64,000 bases of DNA from Progne subis subis (taxonomy: Eukaryota; Chordata; Aves; Passeriformes; Hirundinidae): contig JAKJHU010000039.1 of the NCBI GenBank assembly GCA_022316685.1, positions 5,742,532 through 5,806,531 on the forward strand. The letters run 5' to 3'. Position numbers and translations under genes: made by a program. Under the pieces are notes generated by a model that saw only the letters and a list, made by a program, of their open reading frames with translations, had not been told where the DNA came from and did not search any database. Within the stretch, counting starts at the first letter, position 1, and every line of letters starts with the position of its first letter. This document shows, piece by piece, positions 25,301 to 37,800 of this stretch.

Positions 25301-28300
25301 AGTGCCTGCATAGAAGGCAAGGGCTGTGGTGACTGGAGGATGTCTCCAGCAGAACCCAGGGGAAAAGCAGCACCAAGCCAAAATCAGCAAGCATGAATCT
25401 CATTGTTTTGAAAATATTTTTCCACTTAGGACTTAACCCTCTTTCCTTCAAAGCCAGGAGAGGGGACTCAAAACCAGCATCATACTCCAAGTGCTGCTAA
25501 TATAACAATCCCTAGCATCTACCATGCAGGATTCTCTACTTACATTTGTTTTGCTTCTTTTGTGACATTTGATTAAAGTCTTGCTATCCTAAATGTTAAT
25601 TAAAGGGTTTGGAGGCAAGGCCTAAATTTCACTTTGCCTCCCAAGTTCACCAGCTCCATCCTCCTCCTCCTCTTCCTCCAAATATGTTTTGCTATAAATT
25701 ACTGGCACTGTTGCTGTTGATAGTCAACATAATCAAACATTTGTAAGCATGCTGTCTCTTCAATCTGTTCAGTTGATGCACTTTACCTGATCTTTCATTA
25801 AAGTAATCAAAACACTTGCTGTGCCACGTCTAATGAATGTTGCATGTATGATTAAGTACTTTCATTCATATTGCAAGTTTGATTTAATGTAATCTGCCTT
25901 TCAGACAGCCATTAGCCTAGCTCCTGCGTGAATTCGATTAATTGGCTGAATTCTTCCAGATGTCCTTTAAGTATTACAGGAATTTCTATGTAAAAAACAG
26001 CAGGGACCATCTAGCAGAGAAGCAAACAATGATACTTTATATTGCTGCCATGACTTACAAAAAGCTGGATTCATTTTCATTAATAAAACATCTGTACTGC
26101 TGCACAGCTATGCATCAAGATGCATTTATTTTATATGTTTATTTCTCTTATGACTATAAATAGACAGTTAAACAGAAGCACAGTATGTTCAGTTGGAAGA
26201 TGAACAAACAGAACTGCATCAGAAATGAAAATCGAAATAAAGACTGTCAGAGTTAGGAGTTACAAAATAAGCATCATGTGTTGTAACAAACATGGTGGCA
26301 ACTCCTGTGACTATGTGGTATTAGGCATTTAGGTATTAAAGGCATTTTTCTTAGAGCATGATGAATCTGAAATCAATTGGTTACTGGGTTGAAATGTCCT
26401 ATGTCCATTATATGTTTATATGGTTTATTGTACCTCAAAGTGGGATGGAAAATGCAGTTTGGGATTTTTAAGTGGTACACAGTAAAAAGTGTCATTAAAA
26501 TAAAGAGTTTTTCTTAATTCTCAAAATGAGAATTATTTCCTTTTCCCCCCACCCCCCCTCCCCACAAAGTTACACTTCAGAAAGTAATCACTTTTTCCTA
26601 AAAAGCAAAGTCCCCAAAAGCCAGTTTGTGTTTCGGTACCTACTGTACCTAGCCTGTGCAGGAGATGGAGATGTATCAGGGCATGGGGAGGATGCCTCCC
26701 CAACACAAAGTAGCTCCCTTCACTTTCTGCCGGCCTTGCTAGATCTGAGAGTGCCTTTTGAAGAAGGATGTGAGATCTCAGAGCCTTCTTGCCCCTTTTG
26801 TCCTTTCTCCCCCTGCCTACTCTTCTCATCCTCGGGGATGAGCCTTCGGGGCAGACTGGAGAAGTCTGGCAGGAGTTTGACACTGACACTGCAGCCCTGA
26901 GCTCAGCACAGCTTTATTTTCCTGAATGTGTGGCACTTCTCATCCAAGTCAGAGAGCTGCAGGGCTCTGCCTGTCACCACTCGGTTTCTCGGGGCTCTGC
27001 CAAGTCAGGAGCTGAGGAAGGGAGAGGAGCAGCAGCACCGCAGCAGTGTTGCAACTCTCCCCAGCAGTGCTCCGGCCAAGTGGCTCCATCTCACCTGGGG
27101 AACAGGCAAATCCCACTCTTCCCTCTGCTCCCCGGCTCCCTCTTTCCCAGCTGCTGCACAGCCTATAAGTGCGTTTAGTCCTTGAGGTCCCTCTCCCACT
27201 CTCGGCAAATTATTGCCACTTTGCACCACGTCGGGACTTTACCGACTGCCCTGTCAAAATGAGCAGGAGCTCGTACTAGCCGGTTCATTTTCAAGGGCTG
27301 TTTTAAAGATGATGGATTTACGGGAGACATCTGAAATAATATTGTTCAGCAAAACTTAAGTGGTACCATGAAAGGGATTGAGACTTGCTAATCTGTACCT
27401 CCTTTTTTCCCCAGCACAGTCACTGCACTGGCCAACAGCTTGCTTCTTTGTGTACGCATTCTCCTCTGCTTTCAGTTCTTTCTCTGTTTCTTGCTTTTGT
27501 TCCTATGGTATCTATTATCCTCCTATAGCAAAGGTACACATTAAATTATGTTATTATATTGTATTATATTATATTATATTATATTATATTATATTATATT
27601 ATATTATATTATATTAACTATATTATCAATATTTTCTGTATCCTACTATAAAAAACACTTTAAGACCAATTTTCTACCACAGCTGTGCTGTGACACTTTG
27701 CTCCAGTACCCACATATGGTTGTAAAAGCCTGGCCCTGCTATATTGTGCCTAAATCATTACACTAACCCATTGCAAGGGTCTCCTACCCATGACAGGGAA
27801 AGCAAAACACAGAGAGCTGATTGACTCCCTTGATCTCTGTTCCAGAGGGATTTTCTTTGCAGGGAGAGCAGTGGGTTGGCTGGAGAAGGGGAGCGAGTGG
27901 TGAGCAGGAGGTGAGGCAGGCTTTCCTCGGCAAGCCGCAGGAGCTTCGGCAGCAGCGGCAGGAAAAGCGCTTTTCCCTTTGAGACGTATCAGAAACCTGA
28001 CTCTCAGTGGAACAAAAACAGTTTCTAGATTTTTGCAGAGAAGAAAATGGTGTAAATATCACCTACACGTGACCAATCTAAAAATTAAATGTAGAAAAGC
28101 AAAGCAAGCCTTTTCTAGTTTCCAGTGCTGTGTGTTTTTCAAGGCAGATGTGGAAAAGTCACATCTTTTGAAGCCTGTGAGGCTGAAAAATTAAATCGGG
28201 GGCTTTGTTATTGATGTTTTTCTAATACAAATGTTTTGAAATCCCTGCCTTTCATGTGTCTCTTACAAATAAGCAGAAATGTGTGATGAGTCATCTTTGC

Positions 28301-29978
28301 TTTTAATTCCTTTAATAGATTCTTACCTCACCCACTAACGTCTAAACAATTCTCGTTTCTCTAACAATCCCTTCTTCAGTGGTAAATATTGCTCTCAGAC
28401 AACATCTTTTTTTGAGGTTCATTATGTTCATTCTGTGGCTGAGACTCATTATACTCAGTTATTTATTTAAAGGAACAAAATGACAGCAAATGCCTGCATG
28501 CATCATGTCTCCCCTTATACATATATTAAATATATTTCAGCAACAAGGCCCAGCACTCTCATAGTTTTGAAAAAAAACCAGCTGGCCTTCCCTCCTAGGC
28601 ATCACTCCTTGAGAAAGGAATACTGAGAGGTGATGGTGGAGTCTAACCTTGCCTTCTAAATGAGATTCCATTGACGCTAATGGGAAATTTGGCAAAGACA
28701 GGAAAATAATTTATGAACTATTTGAATATTTTCAATTATAAAGTTAAAAAAAAAAAAAAAAAAACCAACAACAAACCTTGGAGAATTATTAAGAAGGAAG
28801 AAGCAAATGAAAATGTCACTACAAGGCATGGTGAAATGGTATATGTGGAACCAGTCCAAAAAATAATTTTGATACCTAATAACAGGTTTGAGTCTTCCTG
28901 AAGTACCAAAGTATCACCCATCTCCCTGAAGGGCTTGACAAAAAAGTTCACAACCTTTATACAGGAAAAAGTCCTCGGCCATTTTAACTAACATTTCAGT
29001 AATCCAACATTCATGGCTTCTGTTCATGTTCTTCTAAACCAAATCCAAAGACTAAAACTAGCACCCACTTCAGTTCACACCCAACTGCCTCTGGCCCTCA
29101 ACAGAGAGGTTCTAACTGCTGCACAGTTATAGCAAAAGGTTTTTGAGATTACAATCAGCATAATTATAAAAATGGAGCAAGGTTTGGCCTTAGAGAGCTG
29201 CAAAATACATTTTTAGCTAGGCCATTGATACAGGAGAGACAAGATGAAAAACAAGAGAGGAGGGCAAAGGTTCGGCTGTGTGGCCATTCTGGGAAATGAC
29301 TGAAAACCAAGAACAAAGCTATTCAAAGCAGGTCATTAAATAAAGAAAATATCTTAAACAAGCCTAAAAGACAGGAAATAGAAATATGACATGGTCACTT
29401 ACAAAGCAGAGGTCAATAAGACATCAGTAATTAATGATGAAAAGATAAAGAACCGAGCACTTAATTTCAAAGAAATAGTCGGGAAAGACATAATGGCACT
29501 GTGAACAGGAAAAAAGTCTTTGCAGAAGTAAATGGAAATGAATAAGATCTCAATAGGGGAAAAAATGGATAATTGAAAAAGTAGAACTGCAAATTGCTGC
29601 AGAAATTCACCTGGAACACAAACCAGTTATTTAGGACTTAGGGTGAAATATAGTTTTGAAAGAGTCAATTTTTTTCAATGGGACCTCCAGGCACACACTG
29701 CCAATTCTGCTCTGATATTTTTCCATTGCAGTTTTTGTGCGTGGAAAATATAGGTGATAATGTCTCCCACGTTTGCAAGTTTAAAGACTTCTTTCTGAAG
29801 TGCAGACCAGTGGGTTTTACTTCTGTTTCATCAGGAGATTCTAGAATGAAAGGGGTGGGGAGCAGAAGCCAAGAAAAATGGAGAACAACAAAAGTTTTGA
29901 AACAGCAGTTTCAACCCTATTAGCATCATCCCTTCTCTATTGTTTGCTGATCTTCAGCTCAGATGACCAAAATCTGAT
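22373..29978. other. Intergenic spacer
   Basis: No protein-coding exon was recognised. Poly(A) runs occur at 22821-22843, 22923-22942 and about 28746-28764, and an ATATT pentamer array at about 27549-27616. The block at 25560-25960 is rich in ATTA/TAAT homeodomain-type cores and looks like possible conserved non-coding DNA, which is inference only. Confidence 0.5.
27549..27616 (+). repeat. Microsatellite (ATATT)n, about 13 units
   Basis: A near-perfect pentanucleotide array of TTATA/ATATT units is directly visible. Confidence 0.9.
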
Positions 29979-31005
29979 AATCATGGAGTCTAGAATGGAC
30001 TAGGTTGCAAGTGACCTTAAATATCATCTCATTCCAAACCCCCCGCCACGGACAAGGACTGTGGTTGCCCAGAGCTCCATCCAGCCTGGCCTTGCACACT
30101 TCCAGAGATGGGGCACCCACCATTTCTTAGGGCAAATTGTTCCAGTGCCTTACCACTCTCACAGTACAGAATTATTTCCTGATATCTTATCTAAGCCCAC
30201 CCTCTTTTAGTTTAAAGTTATTTCTCTTGTCCTGTCATCACATGTCCTTGTATAAAGTCTGTCTCCATCTTTCTTGTTGGCTCCCTTCAGGTACTGGAAG
30301 GCCACAATTAGGTCACCCCAAAGCCTTCTCTTTTCCAGGCTGAACAACTCCAATTCTCTCAGCCTTTCCTCATAGGAGAGGTGTTCCATTCCTGCAACCA
30401 TCTTGGTGGCTTCCTCTGGATTCACTCTAAAGGTCAATGTCCTTCTGGTGCTCAAGGAAGGTCCTGTGCTGGCACCCAGAGCTGGATGCAGCCCTGCAGG
30501 TGGGGTCTCAGCAGAGCAGAGCAGAGGGGCAGAATCCCCTCCCTCCCCTGCTGCCCACCCTGCTCTGGATGCAGCCCAGGACACGTTTGGCTCTCTGGGC
30601 TGGGAGTGCCCATGGCTGGGTCATGTCCAGCCTCTCAGCCAGCAGCACCCCCAGGTCCCTCTGGGCAGGGCAGCTCTCCATCTGTTCATCCCCAGCCTGT
30701 GCTGTACAGGGGACTGCCCCAAGCCAGGTGCAGCACCAGAGCTTGGTCTTGTTAAAACTCTTGACATTCCTGTACACCCACTTCTCGAGCTCGTCCAGGT
30801 CCTTCTGGATGGCATCCTGTTCTTCAGGTGCTTCAACAGCACCACTCAGCTTGGTGTCATCTGCAAACTTGCTGGGGGTGCACTTGAACCCTTCATCTAT
30901 GTAATTAATAAAGATATTAAATAACACTGGTCCCAATACAGACCCTTGAAAGACATCACTTGTCACTAATGTCCATTATGACTCTGAGCTGTTGAATGCA
31001 GAGTG
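29979..31005 (-). mobile_element. CR1 LINE, 5'-truncated, about 1 kb
   Basis: This is a non-LTR retrotransposon fragment on the minus strand. The 3' terminus lies at low coordinates, where the plus strand reads AATCATGGAGTCTAGAATGG, the reverse complement of the CR1 tail. On the minus strand a reverse transcriptase segment includes [14 protein letters not shown] (about 30940-30900) and the catalytic FADDTKLSG (near 30855). Further on come the usual [20 protein letters not shown] (30375-30315) and DRLYTRTCDDRTR. Frameshifts separate these parts, so it is inactive. The high-coordinate end is approximate. Confidence 0.9.
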
Positions 31006-31212
31006 TAAAACAGCAGTAGACAGTCAAGACTGTACAGACTCAGGTAGGCTCTGAAGTTGTAATAAAAGGAGTTCATCTCAATTAAGTGAAAGTATAGCTT
31101 TCTCACAGTCGCTGGTGCAGGAGGTTGTCCCACTACTTCCACCTGAAGATGAGAAAGGGGAAATAATCTATATTGCAGAATTGTGAATTGTTTCAGTTAA
31201 TTTCCCAGTTAA

Positions 31213-31245
31213 GGGGGGGGGCGGGGGGGGGGGGGGGGGGGGGGG
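31213..31245 (+). repeat. Poly(G) tract with one C
   Basis: Nine G, one C, then 23 G. This is an unusually long G homopolymer with G-quadruplex potential. Its length may be inaccurate in the assembly. Confidence 0.85.
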
Positions 31246-34200
31246 AGTGTTTGCTTGTTTGTTTTGTTGGTGGCTTTTTTGTTTTGTTTTTTTGGGGGGT
31301 TGGTTGGTTGTTTGTTTTTGTCTCCAGACTGTATGAGAAGTTTCCTTTACATAAGCCTCCAGTAGTGTTAAGCAGGTCACATGTTTCAGAATAACCAAGC
31401 CTAACTTTCCCCACCCTTGGCTGAGTCCCCTGATGGTGGTAAGCAGATCCCCAGTGTGTGGAATGACAGAGCCCTGCACAGAGGCACATGGGGCACTGAA
31501 AAATTTATCTCCTCTTCTGAAGAAGCTGCCACACCAGAGGTTTGATGTATTATGTAGTAATGCACAAGCCCTCCCACCAGTCAGTGACTGCTCCAGCCCT
31601 ATCAGAAGGATTGATAACCACATCACCCCTGTACTGCAGAGCCAGCTCAGACACTAATTCCCAAGGGCTAGACCGCAACACTGAACTTTTACATGAAGGA
31701 GTAATCTGAAGTGCTGTGGACTGTAAAATACAGTGAGGCTGTTATGGGAGAGGATTGGTGACACATCTACCTGAAATAGCTGTGGGTCTCAGGCAGTGGA
31801 GCAGGACCCATACGGTAGTTGCTCTGCATAAAGGTGGCCAAGTTTAGCAGAGAGGAAATGATACCATGTCTCAAATACTGCTTTTTATTAGCACATCTGT
31901 GTGGGGATCCAGGGAAAGAAAGTTCGTGGTGATCCATGTTTTAGTGGGACATGGAAAAATTAAGAGTATCTGTTCTGACATTTCCAGAAACGAGGCAAAA
32001 GAAATTGTAACAGCTGTAGGTGTTCAGTGAAGGCAGAAAGCCCTTAAACACCATAAGTCAGTCCGGGTGCACCCCTCTCTGGATGCTGAACCATAATCCC
32101 TAAGTGCCCATCAAAGAGGCTTAATCCTTTTCAACAATGGGATGAGCTGGAGGCTATATCCTTTCAAGATTTACATAATACCCCAGCACACATGCCTTTT
32201 GGGAGGATAAGAGTCGCTTAGTATGTCCTGCATTCACGTTTTTACAACCATTTGGTTTATGTCTCCCCGGTGGGATATCCCAAGCTGATGGCATTGCACT
32301 CAACCCACCACCATGCTGGTCATGGGCTTCCCAGCTGGCTCAGCACAGCAGAAAGCACTTCTGCATCCCATGTCCTGCGTGCAGCCCTTGCCCTGTCACA
32401 CAATGCCTCTTGGGGCCACCCCATTGTGACACCCCCAAACACACACAGGTTCTGTGTCCTCTACAGATACAGCAGCAGAAATGTGTAAGAAGATAAGAAC
32501 TGGGGCAGCTGTGTGGGGAAGGACAGTGGCTAACTGGTAGCTCATGAAGAGCAAGCCACAGCATCCTGGTGTGAGCTGGGCTCACAGTGTTATAAACCTT
32601 GTCTTTATTGGTCTTTCTATGTGCAATCCTTGTACTGCATCCTTATCTTAAGGGTGATCACCACAACTCCACAATCAATGCTCCATTGCTACAGCACTAC
32701 AATAAGCCATGTTTCAATTGTGCAACTGGATACTGCATACACTGGAATCAAGTTTATTTTGAAACAAAACTGTTTTCCGGTGAAGTTCATAGTTCCTGTG
32801 AAAGGGAGAAGCAATCCTGACATCAGCCTTCCTCACTTTAATGACTCTCAGTGTTTTCTTCATGCCAGCAATCTCCCATGGATGCAACAATCAATTCTCA
32901 GGACAAGGATAGGTGAACAGCTAACACATCTGAACTGAAAGAGAAAAAAGGTATGAAATAGATTTAAAAAAACCAAACCCTACAATGAAAATTAGCCCAA
33001 TCTTTAGTTGTCAGCTGAATATACTTGCATCTTTCTTTTTCCATCAGCTGTGTTTCCTTGGCCTTCTTTTGCAAGCCCTATAGCAGCTTCAACTGCAAAC
33101 TGGCAGATCCACAGAGTTTCCTTGGCTCTTCAGCAGTACGAGGCACTTGCATCCAGCTGCAAAGACTTTCGTTTTGCCAGAGACACATTCCAACATTATT
33201 AACTGCGGTGTTTTCAACATAAGTTTTTGCCTCATGACATTTTACAAACCTACAGTAGCAACACTGTGAAGTCCACACACATATGGATCATTCCCTAACC
33301 CCCTACTTGGAAGAACAGGGTTATAACAAGGAACTAAGGAAGAAACTTAGAAATGTAATGTACAAGTCAGTCTGGATATAACAAAAGTCTGTCCCAAAAA
33401 TGTAATTATTTTGCCTTGTCCATTTCTTTCTACAACTTGCATATAATATTATCCACTGCATTACAATGTACAAAAATCTGTAAGAATTACAGATTAAGGA
33501 GTGGCTTGTTGTCTTTCTCTGCCTGCTTTAGTTACTGTTTAAGCAATTCTGCCTCTGAGAATGGTGCTGAAAATACAAGTCTGACACTTCCATGATAAAT
33601 ATCTGATACTACAATGATGAAAGTCCCCCAGATCTGGCACCAGAGCCATTGCATAAAACTCATTTGACCAACAGAGGCAGAGTGCAGGCATAGCTTAGCA
33701 GCTAGACTTGGTCACTTATTATGTTTATGCACACCTGGTAAATGGGGTGGAGTCAAAATCAGCATTATTGTAATCTTACAGGAGAACACAAAATGTCCTC
33801 CTCTCTTTTAACTCAGTTAAGACACTGTGTGCTTGGGGATGTGTCTGTGCTAGAAAAATGATTGATTTTCCATCCCTTGTCCAGTTACAAGTTTCACCAC
33901 AACCTGCAAACATCTGGAGTACTAAAACCATAGAGGGACCAAGTACCTGCTGCTGGACAACACTTCAGAATAGGCAAAATCAGAGAAATTCTGAAAGCCC
34001 AGAATGTACAAGTCCTTCTCCTGTACACAGAGTGGGTATAGACTGTCAGTCAGAGAACAAGTGCCTTCCAATCCTGTTCCACCATCAGCCTCGCCACTGG
34101 AGTCCATGGGCACAAGAGGGTGTTCTCCAAGTGCTTTGCCTCAGCAGCTCAAATAGATGACTAGTTCATTATACAAGGACTTTAAATTGAGGGGAAATTC

Positions 34201-34778
34201 TCCACGAATATTTTTGTAGAGCAATATATAGGGCAGAGCATTAGCTTGCTCAAGATAACCAGACTGAGAACCAGAGCCCGACCAGAGATTTTTGCAGCAC
34301 CAGACCTGCACAACACCGTTGGTACCACAGATTCCAGCCCGTGCCTGATGCCCAAGGAGGCACTGCTGGCCTTTGTCTCACACTCCTGGCACTTCAGGAC
34401 AATGACCCACCCATGGAGCAGACAGGGAGTTAAAGAGGGAACATTTGGATGAAAATTCAGATCTCAGTTTCAGGAGAGTTGAGGGGTGGGGGGGAGGTGT
34501 ACTCAGATTCCTCAAAAATACTGTGGGTAAAACATGCTTAGAGTTGGCACACACTAGGGCACAGTCAGGGGGACACATGCAGAGTTATACAGAGCTCAGC
34601 ACAGAAACTCAGCCAGGAAAGGAGAACAAACATGAGCTTAGAATGGGTTTGTTTATCATTTAAGAATGCTGCCGTAGAAGAACACCCAAAAGAAGACAGA
34701 CGTTATTTGTCCCCATCATGCCCTCCTGTCAAAGAAAAGGGAAATGTTGGCTGTCAAACAATATCTTTCAGATTTAGA

Positions 34779-34809
<31 letters not shown>

Positions 34810-34814
34810 TTTTT
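34779..34814 (+). repeat. Poly(T) tract with one C
   Basis: T-rich homopolymer of about 36 bases interrupted by one C. Confidence 0.9.
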
Positions 34815-37800
34815 GGTAGGGGAAGGTATGTAAGCAAACCAAAACACAAATAAATACAAATTTGTATTTGTACATCTAGTTTTATGTTCCATAATACTTT
34901 CAATTAATCTCAAAATTAAAACAAATAAATAATCAAACAAAACCAAAAACACACTGATAAAATAAGAGCTGCTGGGATTACTGGGAAGAATTTTGTGACA
35001 GGCGACTTCCTGCTAATAGCCCCTTGCACGCAATGTTGTAGAAGAGAGAGAGGTGAAAAAACACTGCTATAAGCACTAAGGCCATTTAATCCTTAACATG
35101 GGAATGTATTTCTCCTCCTTTTCCCTCCCTAGATTCATTTTATGTTCCCATCAGAAGGTTAATTGTGTTAACAGGAGTTACAGCCACAGGGGAAAGATGT
35201 GATTGAATGCTGAGTGCAGTTTTAGCTGATAACCTCCGAGTGAGTGAAAGGGCACAAAAAGGGGTTGATCTCCTCTAAAGGGGTTGTCAGTCATTCAGGA
35301 AGAAGTGCAGCTCTGGGAGAAACAGCCTTATCTCCCAGGACACGAAAAAGAGAAGCTATCAAAATAATCATGAAGATACACTCATCCCAGGCTCTGTGTC
35401 TGTGCCTGTGGCTCTGACGCTGGAGTTAAGTGAGAATAACTGGCTTTTTCATGTATATGAACAAGCAGACCCTGACTTGATGCACATTCTTGAAGACTGA
35501 TTAGATTCCATGAAGACGTATCATTAACAAGAGAGCCCAAATAATTATAATTCTAAAAAGGTGGCATGAAATTTTGATATCTTTTAGCTTGATAGCACAA
35601 CTCCTGTTTGGTGGACTGAAGATATGATTGCATGCCTAGGTTTTAGGTAAGACCACCTGTGAACTTTTTCACACACATTTACACTTAATCAAAAAGGTCC
35701 ATAAGAGGGTATTCATGAAAAGCAAGGCATTCACTCCATCATTTCAACCTATGTCTGAACTCATCCTGCAAAATTGCTAGGATTTACAGGAAGTAGCTTG
35801 GAGAAAAATAGTGTTTTTTAAGATTAAACATTTCCATAAGCTGTAGTCAATGAGAGTGGGCATTTGTGAAATGTTTGCACTCATAGAGACAGGACAAAGA
35901 ACCAAGGTATATTTCAGGTATGTAAGCAGTGAAATTTGTGTCTTATTTCTCAAAGGTGCATTGGAAATTCCAGAAACAGAAAACCTTCTCCTCCTTTGCA
36001 CTCCAAGTCTACCTTAGAAATGTCTTGTGAGCACTCCAGAAATTGTTTTAGCTGCTGTTACCAGATGAATTGTAGTTGTCCTTTTCTACCTTGTCAAAAA
36101 TACAGCTGCTTGTCCAGTTACAGCCATAATACAACAATGCAGTCCTGCAAGAGATAAATTAGCAGTTGGGAAAAAAAACCCACAAAACAACAAAACCTTG
36201 GATTTTTGTTTAAAATGCTCAAGTACAAACCTGGCAATCTTTTCCCCCAAAGCATTTAAGTGCAAAGAAGTTCTGTAATATTAACATCCACAGTGCAACT
36301 TGAACAAAACAACTAAAAGGCTTATTGACTTGGTAGCAGGGAAAGCCAGTTTGAAATATTTGATCCTATCACCAACTAAGCAAGTATGTGTAAAGTGTAA
36401 AGCCTGCACTTGTTGATTTCTGAGATAAAAATCAATAAAACTGTCCATAACCTATAACTCCTTGGTTTACCTCTCCATAGAGATCAAACGAGAGTAATTA
36501 GATTTCTGCCTGACTAGCAGGGGTAGAAAACTGTTTCATTTTGGATCAAAACCTTCCCAGTGGATTACACCTTCTATCCACTGCCTATCAACACTTAACA
36601 ATTGCTTCTGTATTTGACTTTGACAGAACTACCAGAATGTTACTATCTAATTTTCAGTATAGTTGATAGAAGGCTTGGATGCTTTATTCTAGTGTCAGAT
36701 TATAAAATTAATTCTTCTCACTTTGTATTTTACATTTTTACTCTGCCTGGTGTTTTGTAAAAGCCAGCCTTGCTATTGTGATTAATAATTAAAAAACAAA
36801 GTACAATACCCATCCTATGTCTAATTTACAACAAGCAAAGAAACCCTTTATCTATTATTGATGATCCAGCCTTTGTATTCAGATATCACTCTAAACAAGC
36901 AGTTGTCTGCCTTGGAGTGTCTTTGCATTTCATATTCAAATGAGGTGGACGTTGTTGCATATATTTTCATTTGATGACATTTTAATATCACCAGATGCTA
37001 TTACCTGCCCAGGAGATAACTGCTCCAAAAACAGCCTTTTTCCCCCCTCTAAGCACAGTGATATTAGGTGATGAGCAGAAAGCAGATCATGATTTAAAAT
37101 AACATTTTATAACACTCATTACTATCATGGTGTTCTTGCATTTTAACAGTCCAAGAGTCCTTGTAATAATGTTTTTTTTAAGAGAAATGTCACTCTGCAT
37201 TTTGATCTTTCTTAACTAAGCAACTTTTTGAACAGGCTGAGAGCATGAAATATCAAATAACAAATAGCACTCACAACAACTTCATGTCCTAGATAGAGAT
37301 TAATATGTTGGAAAATATGTTCCATGTAATGAGCTGCAGTGATGGACAGACGCAATAAATTCATGCCCTAATGCAGAGGGCTTTGTCAGATGAAGTCCAG
37401 ATCACAGTCACCTGAAGCCAACACCTGCAAGTCTACTGAGAGTAAGATTTTGAGAACATTTTGCTTACTTATTTGCTTACAAGGTTAACAAACTCCCCAT
37501 TCTCACAGATCTGAGCCCTTAGTAAATAAATACTAACCTCATTTTTAAAGAACTGAAACTTGCAGGTATTTGAACCTGGCCACAACATATACTTGTACAT
37601 AAGTATTACATAATGTTTGACCTTACCCTGAGTGTATGGATTTAGCCTGAAACTCCCAGGAACTGGCACATTTTTCACTATTTCTTGAGCAGGAAACCAT
37701 GCCCTAACCTCTAAAAAGGAATGTATGACTAACAGATATTATTTTTTGCTACCTGTGGTTTCTCTGTCCCTGCACAATGCCAGGACAGAGAGAGAGTGGT

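Noticed and set aside
30381..30924. Plus-strand open frames of 124-173 codons
   Set aside because: They are antisense to the CR1 reverse transcriptase fragment on the minus strand.
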